A stretch of 64,000 nucleotides of DNA from Paenibacillus tarimensis (GTDB lineage: Bacteria > Bacillota > Bacilli > Paenibacillales > Paenibacillaceae). Below are positions 25,800 through 33,440 of this stretch, in pieces (position 1 is the first letter of the stretch; every line of letters starts with the position of its first letter). Under the pieces are notes generated by a model. That model had not been told where the DNA came from and made no database searches. It worked only from the letters and a program-made list of their open reading frames with translations. Both the position numbers and the translations under genes were made by a program. The stretch lies in NCBI RefSeq assembly GCF_021532315.1, contig NZ_JAKGAO010000012.1:124001-188000 (forward strand), read 5' to 3'.

Positions 25800-27098
25800 C
25801 TATGAGCCACCATTGATCATATTAGGCAGCCAAAGTGAGATTGCCGGGACATAAGTGATAACCATTAATACAGCAACCATGACGACGAAAAACGGTATGA
25901 GCGCTCGTGTCCCGCGTTCAATTGACACTTTGCCGATTGCACAGCCGACGAACAGCACAGTACCAACAGGCGGCGTTATAAGCCCTATTCCCAGGTTCAG
26001 GATGAGAACAATGCCAAAGTGTACCGGATCCATGCCAAGTGCCGTGACGACCGGGTACAGAATTGGTGTCATGATCAGAATAAGCGGCGCCATATCAAGC
26101 GGCGCGCCCAGTATGAGCAGCAGTATGTTCAAGATCAGAAGAATGATGACCGGATTATCGGAGATGCTGAGCAGCAGTTCTGTGAGCATAACCGGGATCT
26201 TCAGATAGGTTAGAATCCACGCAAATGCATTGGACGCCGCGATCAGGAACAGCACCATTGCTACTGTCCGGAACGTCTTCAGGAAGATGACCTTGACATG
26301 GGACAGCGGGATATCCCGGTATACGAAGAAGGTCAAAATAAACGCATAGACACAAGCTATGGCTCCGGACTCGGTTGCCGTAAACCAGCCGGAGAAAATA
26401 CCGCCCAAAATAATGACGCCTGTCAGTAAGGACATGGAGCCATCTAGAATTATTCGTGGGACGTCCTTCAGTTTGACGGCTTCCCCCCGCTCATACCCCC
26501 GCTTGCGTGCGATAATGTAGGAGGTTGTCATCAATACGACGAGCAGCAGCAGACACGGTATAATCCCCGCAAGGAACAGGCTTGAAATGGAAACCCCGCC
26601 CGCTGCAAGCGCATACAAAATCATGTTGTGGGACGGCGGCATCACGACGCCTTGAATGGCCGCAGCAGATGTGACAGCTACTGAATAATCGGCATCATAT
26701 TTTTTGCGTTTCATCATCGGAATCATGACGGAGCCGACAGATGAGACATCAGCGGCAGCTGAGCCGCTAATATTGCCGAACAGCATGCAGGCCACACAGT
26801 TTACCATAGCCAGCCCGCCCCGGATAGCGCCCACAAGAAGCTGCGCCAGGTTAATTAAGCGAAGAGCGAGTCCGCCCTCACTCATTATCTGACCGGCAAG
26901 AATGAAGAACGGAATGGCGAGCAGCGCGTAGCTGTTCAGCCCCTGTACCATACGCTGGCCAATAACCGCCAGCGGGATCTCCAGCGCCATGGCCGTGATT
27001 AGCGAGGTAAGTGCAAGTACCATCGCAATAGGAAAGCGCAGCAGGATCAAACCGAAGAAGCACACGGCAAGCAAAATCATGGCACCGGTAACGCTCAT
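25800..27098 (-). CDS. TRAP transporter large permease DctM
   Basis: This 432-residue membrane protein has about 12 helices. Family motifs include RFPIAMVLAL, IPFFILAGQIMSEGG, GNISGSAAADVSSVGSVMIP and MPPSHNMILYALAAGG near the middle, plus NLGIGLITPPVGTVLFVG near the end. It forms the transport channel with DctQ and uses an ion gradient. The start overlaps the dctQ stop by 4 bp. Confidence 0.94.
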   Translation of the reverse strand: MSVTGAMILLAVCFFGLILLRFPIAMVLALTSLITAMALEIPLAVIGQRMVQGLNSYALLAIPFFILAGQIMSEGGLALRLINLAQLLVGAIRGGLAMVNCVACMLFGNISGSAAADVSSVGSVMIPMMKRKKYDADYSVAVTSAAAIQGVVMPPSHNMILYALAAGGVSISSLFLAGIIPCLLLLVVLMTTSYIIARKRGYERGEAVKLKDVPRIILDGSMSLLTGVIILGGIFSGWFTATESGAIACVYAFILTFFVYRDIPLSHVKVIFLKTFRTVAMVLFLIAASNAFAWILTYLKIPVMLTELLLSISDNPVIILLILNILLLILGAPLDMAPLILIMTPILYPVVTALGMDPVHFGIVLILNLGIGLITPPVGTVLFVGCAIGKVSIERGTRALIPFFVVMVAVLMVITYVPAISLWLPNMINGGS

Positions 27099-27613
27099 TC
27101 CTGCACCTCCTCATCCAGATGCCGGTGGCGGACCGTGTCCACCCCAGCCAGCTGCAAAATCGTGTAAACACAAATCATCAGTCCGGTAACCGGCATAATG
27201 ATGTACATGACGCTGCTCGGCCAGTCGGTAGCCGTCATCGTATTGTTATGCATCAGTACAGTAAACTCCCAGCCATACAAAATCAGATAGCCGCCGAACA
27301 GCAAAGTAGCAGAACCAATGATGTAATCAAGCGCTTTGTTTAAACCGGCAGGTAGCCTCTTGGCTACCGCATCCATGGCCAAATGCAATTTCTCTCTAAA
27401 TCCGATAGCGATTCCGAGAAACGAGAACCAGATGAGCAGCAGCAGCGTAATTTCCTCCGACCAGAAGAATACAAAATTAAACACCTTTCGCGTAATCACC
27501 TGGACCGTAACAATGATCGTCATCAACGCCACCGCACTAACGGCAAAGGCTTCGACCGCCTTGTCGATTTGAAGTGCTGCCGCCCTCAGACCGCGTAACA
27601 GCTTACTCCCCAC
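27095..27613 (-). CDS. TRAP transporter small permease DctQ
   Basis: This protein of about 172 residues has four membrane helices. It contains FFWSEEITLLLLIWFSFLGIAIGFREKLHLAMD, typical of DctQ (quoted in parts: the WSEE and FLG-IA motifs are near residues 50-70). GTG at 27613 fits AGGAGG six bases away; an alternative GTG at 27619 touches the site. It is first in the TRAP operon, with a cre-like site about 30 bp upstream. Confidence 0.9.
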   Translation of the reverse strand: MGSKLLRGLRAAALQIDKAVEAFAVSAVALMTIIVTVQVITRKVFNFVFFWSEEITLLLLIWFSFLGIAIGFREKLHLAMDAVAKRLPAGLNKALDYIIGSATLLFGGYLILYGWEFTVLMHNNTMTATDWPSSVMYIIMPVTGLMICVYTILQLAGVDTVRHRHLDEEVQE

Positions 27614-27644
27614 CAGCACACCTCCTCTTTATGAGTCAGTTATA

Positions 27645-27660
27645 TTGTAAGGGCTTACAA
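27645..27660. promoter_or_regulatory. Palindromic operator, cre-like, upstream of the TRAP operon
   Basis: TTGTAAG-GG-CTTACAA is a perfect 7-bp inverted repeat. It matches the catabolite-responsive element consensus TGWAANCGNTNNCA except for one central base. It lies about 30 bp before dctQ, where CcpA or a LacI-type repressor would block transcription. Confidence 0.55.
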
Positions 27661-27752
27661 ATTTACTGAACACCCCAGTATTTTGTGGTTTCGTTGTAGT
27701 ATTTTTGTTTTCTACCTCGAAGAAAGCCAACAATTATCACGCATAAATGTAC

Positions 27753-27766
27753 AGAAAGCGTTAACT
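27753..27766. promoter_or_regulatory. Second cre-like site in the divergent region
   Basis: AGAAAGCGTTAACT fits the cre consensus except for its first base, with the central CG intact. It lies about 220 bp before the sugar permease gene and 140 bp before dctQ. The rest of this 366-bp region (27620-27985) is AT-rich and shows no gene. Confidence 0.45.
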
Positions 27767-27985
27767 AGATATGATAATTTTGTAAATTCGCCGCATTCTA
27801 CGAAACTTGTCACTATAACAAAATATTGATAGGTCAAAACAGCTGGTTTTAGCGCAAAAAATGCTACCAAACAAAGAATGTTGAATTGTTCTTCCACCTT
27901 GCTGCTGCTATGTTCGTTATGGCGCTGCCGCGTAATCGCTTCCGGTCCTGACCGGCCGGACAAACGTTCAAGGAGGATACCGAAT

Positions 27986-28960
27986 ATGCAAGCACCCACG
28001 AAGGCTGAGACAATCCGGCGGAAATGGCCTTCCGTCCCGGTACGTTCCCGGCTCCAACTGCTAAAGCACAATCGTTACTGGAAGCACCGTTACCTGACGA
28101 TCCTGCTGCTGCCGTGCATCATCTATTTCTTTGTGTTCCACTACTTTCCTTTATATGGCGTTCAGATCGCCTTCAAGGACTACAAGTTCCTGGCCGGCAT
28201 CAACGGCAGCGAATGGGTTGGACTGGAGAACTTTCGAAAGCTGTTCGCAATGGAGAGCTTCAATAACGCTTTTCGCAACACGCTGATCATCAGCTTCTAC
28301 AAATTTGTGTTCGGCTTTCCTGCTCCGATACTATTTGCCATACTGCTGAACGAGATCCGGCTGGTGTTTATGCGCCGCTTCATCCAGAGCATCTCATACT
28401 TCCCGCATTTTTTGTCCTGGGTTATTCTTGCCGGCGTGTTCACCCAGTTCCTGTCGCCGTCAACCGGTCCGCTGAACCTGCTGCTCAAGGAAATTGGCCT
28501 TGACGCCGTTTATTTCCTCGGCAACCCCGAATGGTTCCGGTCGGTGCTCGTTGCCACGGACATCTGGAAGGATCTCGGCTGGAGCGCCATCATCTATCTG
28601 GCAGCCATGGCCGGCATCAATCCCGAGCTGTATGAGGTTGCCAAGGTGGACGGAGCCAACCGGTTCCAGCGTATCCGCAATATCACGCTTCCAGGCATTG
28701 CGCCGGTTGTAACCATCATGCTGATCCTGTCGATCGGCAAGATCATCCAGGATGATTTTGACCAGGTCATGAACCTCTATAACCCGGCTGTATACGGAGT
28801 AGGTGATGTACTCAGCACCTATACCTACCGAACCGGTATCGAGAGCATTCAGTACAGCTTCGCCACGGCAGTCGGCCTGTTCAAGAACGTGATCTCCCTG
28901 ATCGCGGTTCTAATCGCCAACTGGATTGCCAAGAAGGTCAGCGACAGCAGCTTATGGTAG
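27986..28960 (+). CDS. Carbohydrate ABC permease, LplB type
   Basis: This 324-residue inner-membrane permease has six predicted helices. After a basic N terminus it runs KHRYLTILLLPCIIYFFVF and YFPLYGVQIAFKDYKF, a start shared with LplB-type permeases of complex oligosaccharides. The ATPase-contact EAA loop is visible in ELYEVAKVDGANRFQRIRNITLPG. AAGGAGGATACCG precedes the ATG at 27986; longer in-frame text is not protein-like. It is first in an operon with a second permease and a lipoprotein. No ATPase gene is nearby, so a shared one such as MsmX is likely. Confidence 0.93.
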   Translation: MQAPTKAETIRRKWPSVPVRSRLQLLKHNRYWKHRYLTILLLPCIIYFFVFHYFPLYGVQIAFKDYKFLAGINGSEWVGLENFRKLFAMESFNNAFRNTLIISFYKFVFGFPAPILFAILLNEIRLVFMRRFIQSISYFPHFLSWVILAGVFTQFLSPSTGPLNLLLKEIGLDAVYFLGNPEWFRSVLVATDIWKDLGWSAIIYLAAMAGINPELYEVAKVDGANRFQRIRNITLPGIAPVVTIMLILSIGKIIQDDFDQVMNLYNPAVYGVGDVLSTYTYRTGIESIQYSFATAVGLFKNVISLIAVLIANWIAKKVSDSSLW

Positions 28961-28987
28961 CAGCCAGCTTACAAGGAGGAGATTCTG

Positions 28988-29875
28988 ATGAAATCAATAC
29001 GCAAGCTGCGTATCCACCCGGGCGGACTGCTGTTTGACACCGTGAATATGGGCATGATGCTTCTGCTCTGCATCACAACCCTGTATCCATTCCTGTATTT
29101 GCTTACGATGTCCCTTAGTCCGTCAGATGTCTCATTCACAACAATCAAAATTTGGCCGGAGAAGTTCACATGGGCCAACTATCAGATGGTGTTCGAGCAC
29201 AAATATATCCGCAGCGGCTTCGTCAATGCGGTTATCCGAACGGTGCTCGGTACCCTGATCACACTTGTTGTTACCGTGTCAGCGGCTTATGTGCTGGCCA
29301 AGCCTTATTTTCCGCATCGCAAGTTCTGGACACAGCTGATTGTGCTCACGATGTTCTTCTCAGGTGGACTCATCCCCACCTATCTGATGATCAAGGGCCT
29401 TAACCTGATGAACACAGTGTGGGCGCTTGTGCTGCCCTCCATGGTCAGCGCTTTCCAGCTGATTGTAACGAGGAATTTCCTGCAGTCGCTCCCTGCTGAG
29501 CTCGAGGAGTCCGCGAAGATCGACGGGGCCAACGATATCTACATCTTGTGGAAGATTGTCATTCCGCTCTCCATGCCGATTCTCGTCACGCTGGGGCTCT
29601 GGAACATCGTCTTCCACTGGAATCAGTGGTTTGACAGCATGCTCTATATGACCAGGCCCGAGAATGAAGTTCTGCAGGTGGTAATGCGCCGGATCGTGCT
29701 CGATGGCGAGATGGACATGCTCTCCACGGCCGTTCCGGAAATGCAGCGCCAGGTAAACACAGAGACACTGAAGGCTGCGACGATCATGTTTACGACAATC
29801 CCGATTATCCTGATCTATCCTTTTGTCCAGAAGTATTTCATTAAGGGTATGCTCGTCGGTGCGGTTAAAGGCTGA
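28988..29875 (+). CDS. Carbohydrate ABC permease, YtcP type
   Basis: This 295-residue second permease has six helices. It includes ITTLYPFLYLLTMSLSP near the N terminus and the EAA loop ELEESAKIDGANDIYILWKIVIPLS cut across about residues 165-190. The C terminus PFVQKYFIKGMLVGAVKG is the hallmark of this family. It starts 27 bp after the first permease, behind AAGGAGGAG, so both halves of the channel come from one message. Confidence 0.93.
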   Translation: MKSIRKLRIHPGGLLFDTVNMGMMLLLCITTLYPFLYLLTMSLSPSDVSFTTIKIWPEKFTWANYQMVFEHKYIRSGFVNAVIRTVLGTLITLVVTVSAAYVLAKPYFPHRKFWTQLIVLTMFFSGGLIPTYLMIKGLNLMNTVWALVLPSMVSAFQLIVTRNFLQSLPAELEESAKIDGANDIYILWKIVIPLSMPILVTLGLWNIVFHWNQWFDSMLYMTRPENEVLQVVMRRIVLDGEMDMLSTAVPEMQRQVNTETLKAATIMFTTIPIILIYPFVQKYFIKGMLVGAVKG

Positions 29876-29911
29876 GGTTTCTCCCCGGCCGGTAACTGCT
29901 GCATAAATCTC

Positions 29912-29943
29912 GATACGATAGGTGCTGACAGGGCACCCGTATC
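29912..29943 (+). other. Intergenic RNA hairpin between permease and binding protein genes
   Basis: GATACG (29912-29917) pairs with CGTATC (29938-29943), and GGTGC with GCACC inside, with a three-base bulge. No T-run follows. It may shape mRNA ends between permease and binding protein genes, whose products are needed in different amounts. Confidence 0.5.
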
Positions 29944-29972
29944 TTGACATATAATACCGACTTCTTTATAAC
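29944..29972 (+). promoter_or_regulatory. Strong sigma-A-type promoter for the binding protein gene
   Basis: A perfect TTGACA (29944-29949), a 17-bp spacer and TATAAC (29967-29972) lie 25 bp before the start codon at 29998. This would give the binding protein extra transcription above that of the permeases. Confidence 0.7.
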
Positions 29973-29997
29973 CAATTCCAGGAGGGTGAACAACTGA

Positions 29998-31653
29998 ATG
30001 AAAGCAGCACAATGGGGAAAAACACTGCTTGCCACGATGCTGGCAGGCGCAATGCTGACAGCCTGCAGCGGCAACGAGAACTCGCCGGCAACTAATAACG
30101 GCAACAACGCAGTACCGGCGTCGGCAGAAGGCTCGGCTGATCCGCTTGCGAAATATGAGCCAATTGAAGGGAAGAAGTACACGATTTCCTGGCTGCCGTA
30201 TGAGAAGGTGCCAGTTCCCGAGGATGCGGAGATGGTCAAGTATTACGAAGAGAAATTCAATGTGGACTTCGATATCTGGAATCTGGACCACGCCAATGTG
30301 GTTGAGCTGTTCAACATGCGGCTTGCAGCCGGTGAAATACCGGATTACAACCGCAACGCAGTCAAGACCAATACCCTGCCTCAATATGTAGACCAAGGGG
30401 TGCTCGCGGAAATTCCTGAGGAAGTCATCAAGAAGTACATGCCTAATATCTATGAGAATGCGATGAAGCTTGACCCCAACTGGCTTAAGTATGCAAGCGT
30501 CGACGGCAAAATTTACGGCCTGCCGATTCTGAGTGACGCGGCTGAATTCCGTACGACAATTGTCTGGCGCGGTGACTGGCTGGAGAAGGTCGGCATCACG
30601 AAGACACCGGACACGCTGGAGGAATTCGAAGAGGCCTTTTACAAATTTACGAATGAAGATCCGGACGGTAATGGCGTGAAGGATACCTACGGTCTGTCCC
30701 AATCCGGGCTGCAGGCAATCTTCGGCGCTTTCGGCGTGCTGCCAGGCTACGGACCGCACAAGTGGCAGGACTGGTTCTGGATGGAGAAGGACGGCAAGAT
30801 CGTCAATGCTGCGGTAATGCCGGAAGCGAAGGAAGCACTGAAGCTGCTGAACAAGTGGTATAAGGATGGCGTGCTTGATCCGGAATTCATTACCGGTGAG
30901 AATACGGGCGACTACTGGGGCATCTCCCACGCTTTCGTTAACGGCAAAATCGGCTTTACCGGTCATGGCCAAAACCAGCACTGGTATGAGCCGCTCGCAG
31001 AAATCGAAGGCGACAAAGGCGGACGCAACTACGAGGAGCTGGCGAAGAAGGACCCTGCCATTGCAAAATCAATTCGTTACGGCCTCCCTCCTGTCGGTTT
31101 AAACGGCGAGCGCACCTTGTTTGCCAACAACTATGTCGATGCGCCGGTTATTGTATTCGGTAAGCAGCTTGAGGATGAGCCGGACAAGCTGGGCAAGATT
31201 CTGCAAATTCTGGAACATAACATGGGTACTACGAAGGAAAACTTCTATACGGCTAACCTGGGCATCAAGGGTAAGCATTGGGATTCGGATGATGAGACGC
31301 TACGTACCTTCAAGATCCTGCCTCCATACAACGAGATGGAAGGTAACGTGTATGGCGCCGGTATCTTTGCTTCTGACTTCCTCACCTTCACGATGAACGA
31401 AGTCAAGAATGAATGGGCAAGAAAGAATGGCTTCAGCGAAGGCGCAGTGCGCAACAAGCTGATTGGCGCCCTGCCGTCTGATGACATGTACAAGGCTGAG
31501 CTGATCAAGCTGCGTGACGAAGCATACATCTCCATTATTACCGGTGACAAGCCGGTCGACTACTTCGATGAGTTCGTTAAGAAGTGGTATGCTGCCGGCG
31601 GCGATCAGGCAACCAAGGAAGCCAATGAATGGCAGGCTAATCTTACGAAGTAA
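29998..31653 (+). CDS. Extracellular sugar-binding lipoprotein (LipO type)
   Basis: This is a 551-residue binding protein. Its signal ends LTACSG, a lipobox, so it is fixed to the outer face of the membrane. A Ser/Asn/Ala-rich spacer follows, then the large two-lobed fold typical of LplA/LipO proteins: YTISWLPYEKVPVPEDAEM, LAAGEIPDYN, VDGKIYGLP and FTNEDPDGNGVKDTYGLS, the last looking like a calcium-binding loop. CAGGAGGGTG precedes the ATG. It probably captures oligosaccharides for the two upstream permeases; the ligand is unknown. Confidence 0.93.
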   Translation: MKAAQWGKTLLATMLAGAMLTACSGNENSPATNNGNNAVPASAEGSADPLAKYEPIEGKKYTISWLPYEKVPVPEDAEMVKYYEEKFNVDFDIWNLDHANVVELFNMRLAAGEIPDYNRNAVKTNTLPQYVDQGVLAEIPEEVIKKYMPNIYENAMKLDPNWLKYASVDGKIYGLPILSDAAEFRTTIVWRGDWLEKVGITKTPDTLEEFEEAFYKFTNEDPDGNGVKDTYGLSQSGLQAIFGAFGVLPGYGPHKWQDWFWMEKDGKIVNAAVMPEAKEALKLLNKWYKDGVLDPEFITGENTGDYWGISHAFVNGKIGFTGHGQNQHWYEPLAEIEGDKGGRNYEELAKKDPAIAKSIRYGLPPVGLNGERTLFANNYVDAPVIVFGKQLEDEPDKLGKILQILEHNMGTTKENFYTANLGIKGKHWDSDDETLRTFKILPPYNEMEGNVYGAGIFASDFLTFTMNEVKNEWARKNGFSEGAVRNKLIGALPSDDMYKAELIKLRDEAYISIITGDKPVDYFDEFVKKWYAAGGDQATKEANEWQANLTK

Positions 31654-31663
31654 GGAGTTGGCG

Positions 31664-31698
31664 GAAGGGTCAAGCATGCTTGGCCCTTCTCTTATTTT
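31664..31698 (+). terminator. Terminator-like hairpin after the binding protein gene
   Basis: GAAGGGTCAAGC (31664-31675) pairs with GCTTGGCCCTTC (31678-31689) with one G-U pair, then TCTTATTTT. It would reduce read-through into the isomerase gene. Confidence 0.7.
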
Positions 31699-31717
31699 CA
31701 AGGAAGGAGTACCACTT

Positions 31718-32719
31718 ATGATCTTAGGTAACGGACATCCCTCTCCCCTCTCAGCCCCTATCCCGAAGGATGGCTGGTCATTCTCTACTTCATGGAATGT
31801 GAAGCAGCATGAATCAGGCGCCGATATGGTCCGTCATATCAAGAGCCTAGGTTTCTGCGATATTGAACTGAACTATCAGGTCACCAGGACAATGGCTGAT
31901 GATATCTACCCGCTTGTATACCGCAATGAAATCAGAATTTCAAGCGTACATCATGTGTTTCCAAAGGCGGAGGATATGACCCAGTATGGACCGGATGCAT
32001 ATATGCTGAACCACCCCGACATGGAAATGCGGCTGCACGGGGAGCAGCTTCTCGTGGAGTCAGCTGTCCAGGCGGAACGCTTCGGAGCAGAAGCTGTCGT
32101 TCTTCATCCTGGAGAAGCGATTATTGAGCACCGTTACGATGCCGAGCTCAAGCGTATGTACAAGGAGGGCCTGCGGCACAGCGCGGCCTATGAGAGCCTG
32201 CTCACCGAACTGAAGGAGCGCCGCTCCGAGGACGGCGCCATCCGGTGCCGGATGATTGCGGAAAGTCTTGAACGGGTTAGCGAGGAAATCACAAGGCGCG
32301 GTCTGAATGTGTGGATCGGCCTGGAGACGAGAGCGCGTATTCATCAACTGCCCACCCTCTCGGAAGCGGTAAGTATTATTAACAGCATTAAGGGCGCGCC
32401 TGTTCACCTGTGGATTGATACCGGGCATGCCATTATGATGGAAAGGCTCGGCCTCTACTCCATTACAGAGGAGCTACCGTCTGCGCTTCCCTATGTGAAG
32501 GGCATGCATATCCATGATACCGCAGGTCTTGTTGATCATTGGTGCCCGTATGTCCATAGCGATGACACGGCTGGCTTTGAACGCTTCCTCCCTGCCATTG
32601 AACAAGCAGATCTGCGCGTCTATGAATATAAGCCGGTTTGTGAGCCGGAAGCCATAGAAGAGAGCCACAGGCTGCTGAGCAGCCGGGTATCACATCTGAA
32701 AGGGGCAATACGAGAATGA
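31718..32719 (+). CDS. TIM-barrel sugar isomerase/epimerase-like protein
   Basis: This 333-residue protein belongs to the xylose-isomerase-like/AP-endonuclease-2 TIM barrel group. Metal-ligand regions are recognisable: CDIELNYQV near residue 45, AVVLHPGEA, WIGLETRARIHQLPT, LWIDTGHAI and GMHIHDTAG, each ending a barrel strand with Glu, Asp or His. AAGGAAGGAG lies before the ATG at 31718. It follows the sugar-binding lipoprotein and overlaps the next gene by 4 bp (ATGA). I infer that it isomerises or epimerises the imported sugar; the exact reaction cannot be given. Confidence 0.8.
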   Translation: MILGNGHPSPLSAPIPKDGWSFSTSWNVKQHESGADMVRHIKSLGFCDIELNYQVTRTMADDIYPLVYRNEIRISSVHHVFPKAEDMTQYGPDAYMLNHPDMEMRLHGEQLLVESAVQAERFGAEAVVLHPGEAIIEHRYDAELKRMYKEGLRHSAAYESLLTELKERRSEDGAIRCRMIAESLERVSEEITRRGLNVWIGLETRARIHQLPTLSEAVSIINSIKGAPVHLWIDTGHAIMMERLGLYSITEELPSALPYVKGMHIHDTAGLVDHWCPYVHSDDTAGFERFLPAIEQADLRVYEYKPVCEPEAIEESHRLLSSRVSHLKGAIRE

Positions 32720-33411
32720 AAGAACATATGACCGATTCCGGACCAGCCCGGAAGATCCAATTGGATTGGGAGCTGGCAATCCGGCTTGCGCCGAGACTTT
32801 ACATGGACGAGCTGGAGCCGTTTAAACCGGTTATGGTTGGCGTGACAATCATCGACCGCACCTCCCCTTCTCCATCATTCCGGCGCACGCTGAACGTGGA
32901 TTCGGAGAGCGTGCTGGGGGTCATTGAGTATGCCGTCTACTACGATTACGATATCCAGCATCTCTATGATCTGGAGCATGTCTGGGTCTATGTGGCCCAT
33001 GACGGCAGCGTACTGAACGTGGAGGCGAGCTTCCATGGCAAATATTTGCGCGGGCTGCTGCCAGACCGCTCGAATTTGGGAGAGGATGGACGGGCCGTGC
33101 TTTATGTGCAGCCCGGCAAGCACGCCTTCTCCCCGATGCCGGAGCTGTTCCTTCTGCTTCCGGATGTTGAATCGGCCAATGGCGAGCTGGCCGGCAATGG
33201 TGGTGTTTTGGAGCCTGATATGCTGAAGGGCACCTACAAGACCGATCCTGAAGAGATGGACCGCAGGTCAGAAGCGCATCTGCAGGAATTCCGGTTCAAG
33301 CCCTCCTTCCGGTATGTGCCCTATGAATGGCCGGAGGGCGTCTTTGTATCATGGGACACTCTGAAGGAAGAAATTCCGAAGCGCATGCGTCTATTGCTTG
33401 AATCCATATAA
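32716..33411 (+). CDS. Unrecognised protein coupled to the sugar isomerase gene
   Basis: This is a 231-residue soluble protein that I cannot assign. It has no signal peptide and no membrane segment. A striking central stretch, VIEYAVYYDYDIQHLYDLEH, is followed by VWVYVAHDGSVLNVEASFHGKY and VLYVQPGKHAFSPMPE; these regions are rich in His, Asp, Glu and aromatics and could form a metal or sugar site. The C-terminal part has RYVPYEWPEGVFVSWD. The ATG overlaps the isomerase stop, so it belongs to the sugar operon. It may be an enzyme or a binding protein for the same substrate. Confidence 0.75.
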   Translation: MKEHMTDSGPARKIQLDWELAIRLAPRLYMDELEPFKPVMVGVTIIDRTSPSPSFRRTLNVDSESVLGVIEYAVYYDYDIQHLYDLEHVWVYVAHDGSVLNVEASFHGKYLRGLLPDRSNLGEDGRAVLYVQPGKHAFSPMPELFLLLPDVESANGELAGNGGVLEPDMLKGTYKTDPEEMDRRSEAHLQEFRFKPSFRYVPYEWPEGVFVSWDTLKEEIPKRMRLLLESI

Positions 33412-33440
33412 TATAATGCAGATTTCTTACACGATCAGTA

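Noticed and set aside
29815-30981. 388-codon minus-strand frame opposite the sugar-binding lipoprotein
   Set aside because: The plus-strand protein has a clear lipobox, family motifs and a promoter. The antisense translation shows no motif and results from codon bias.
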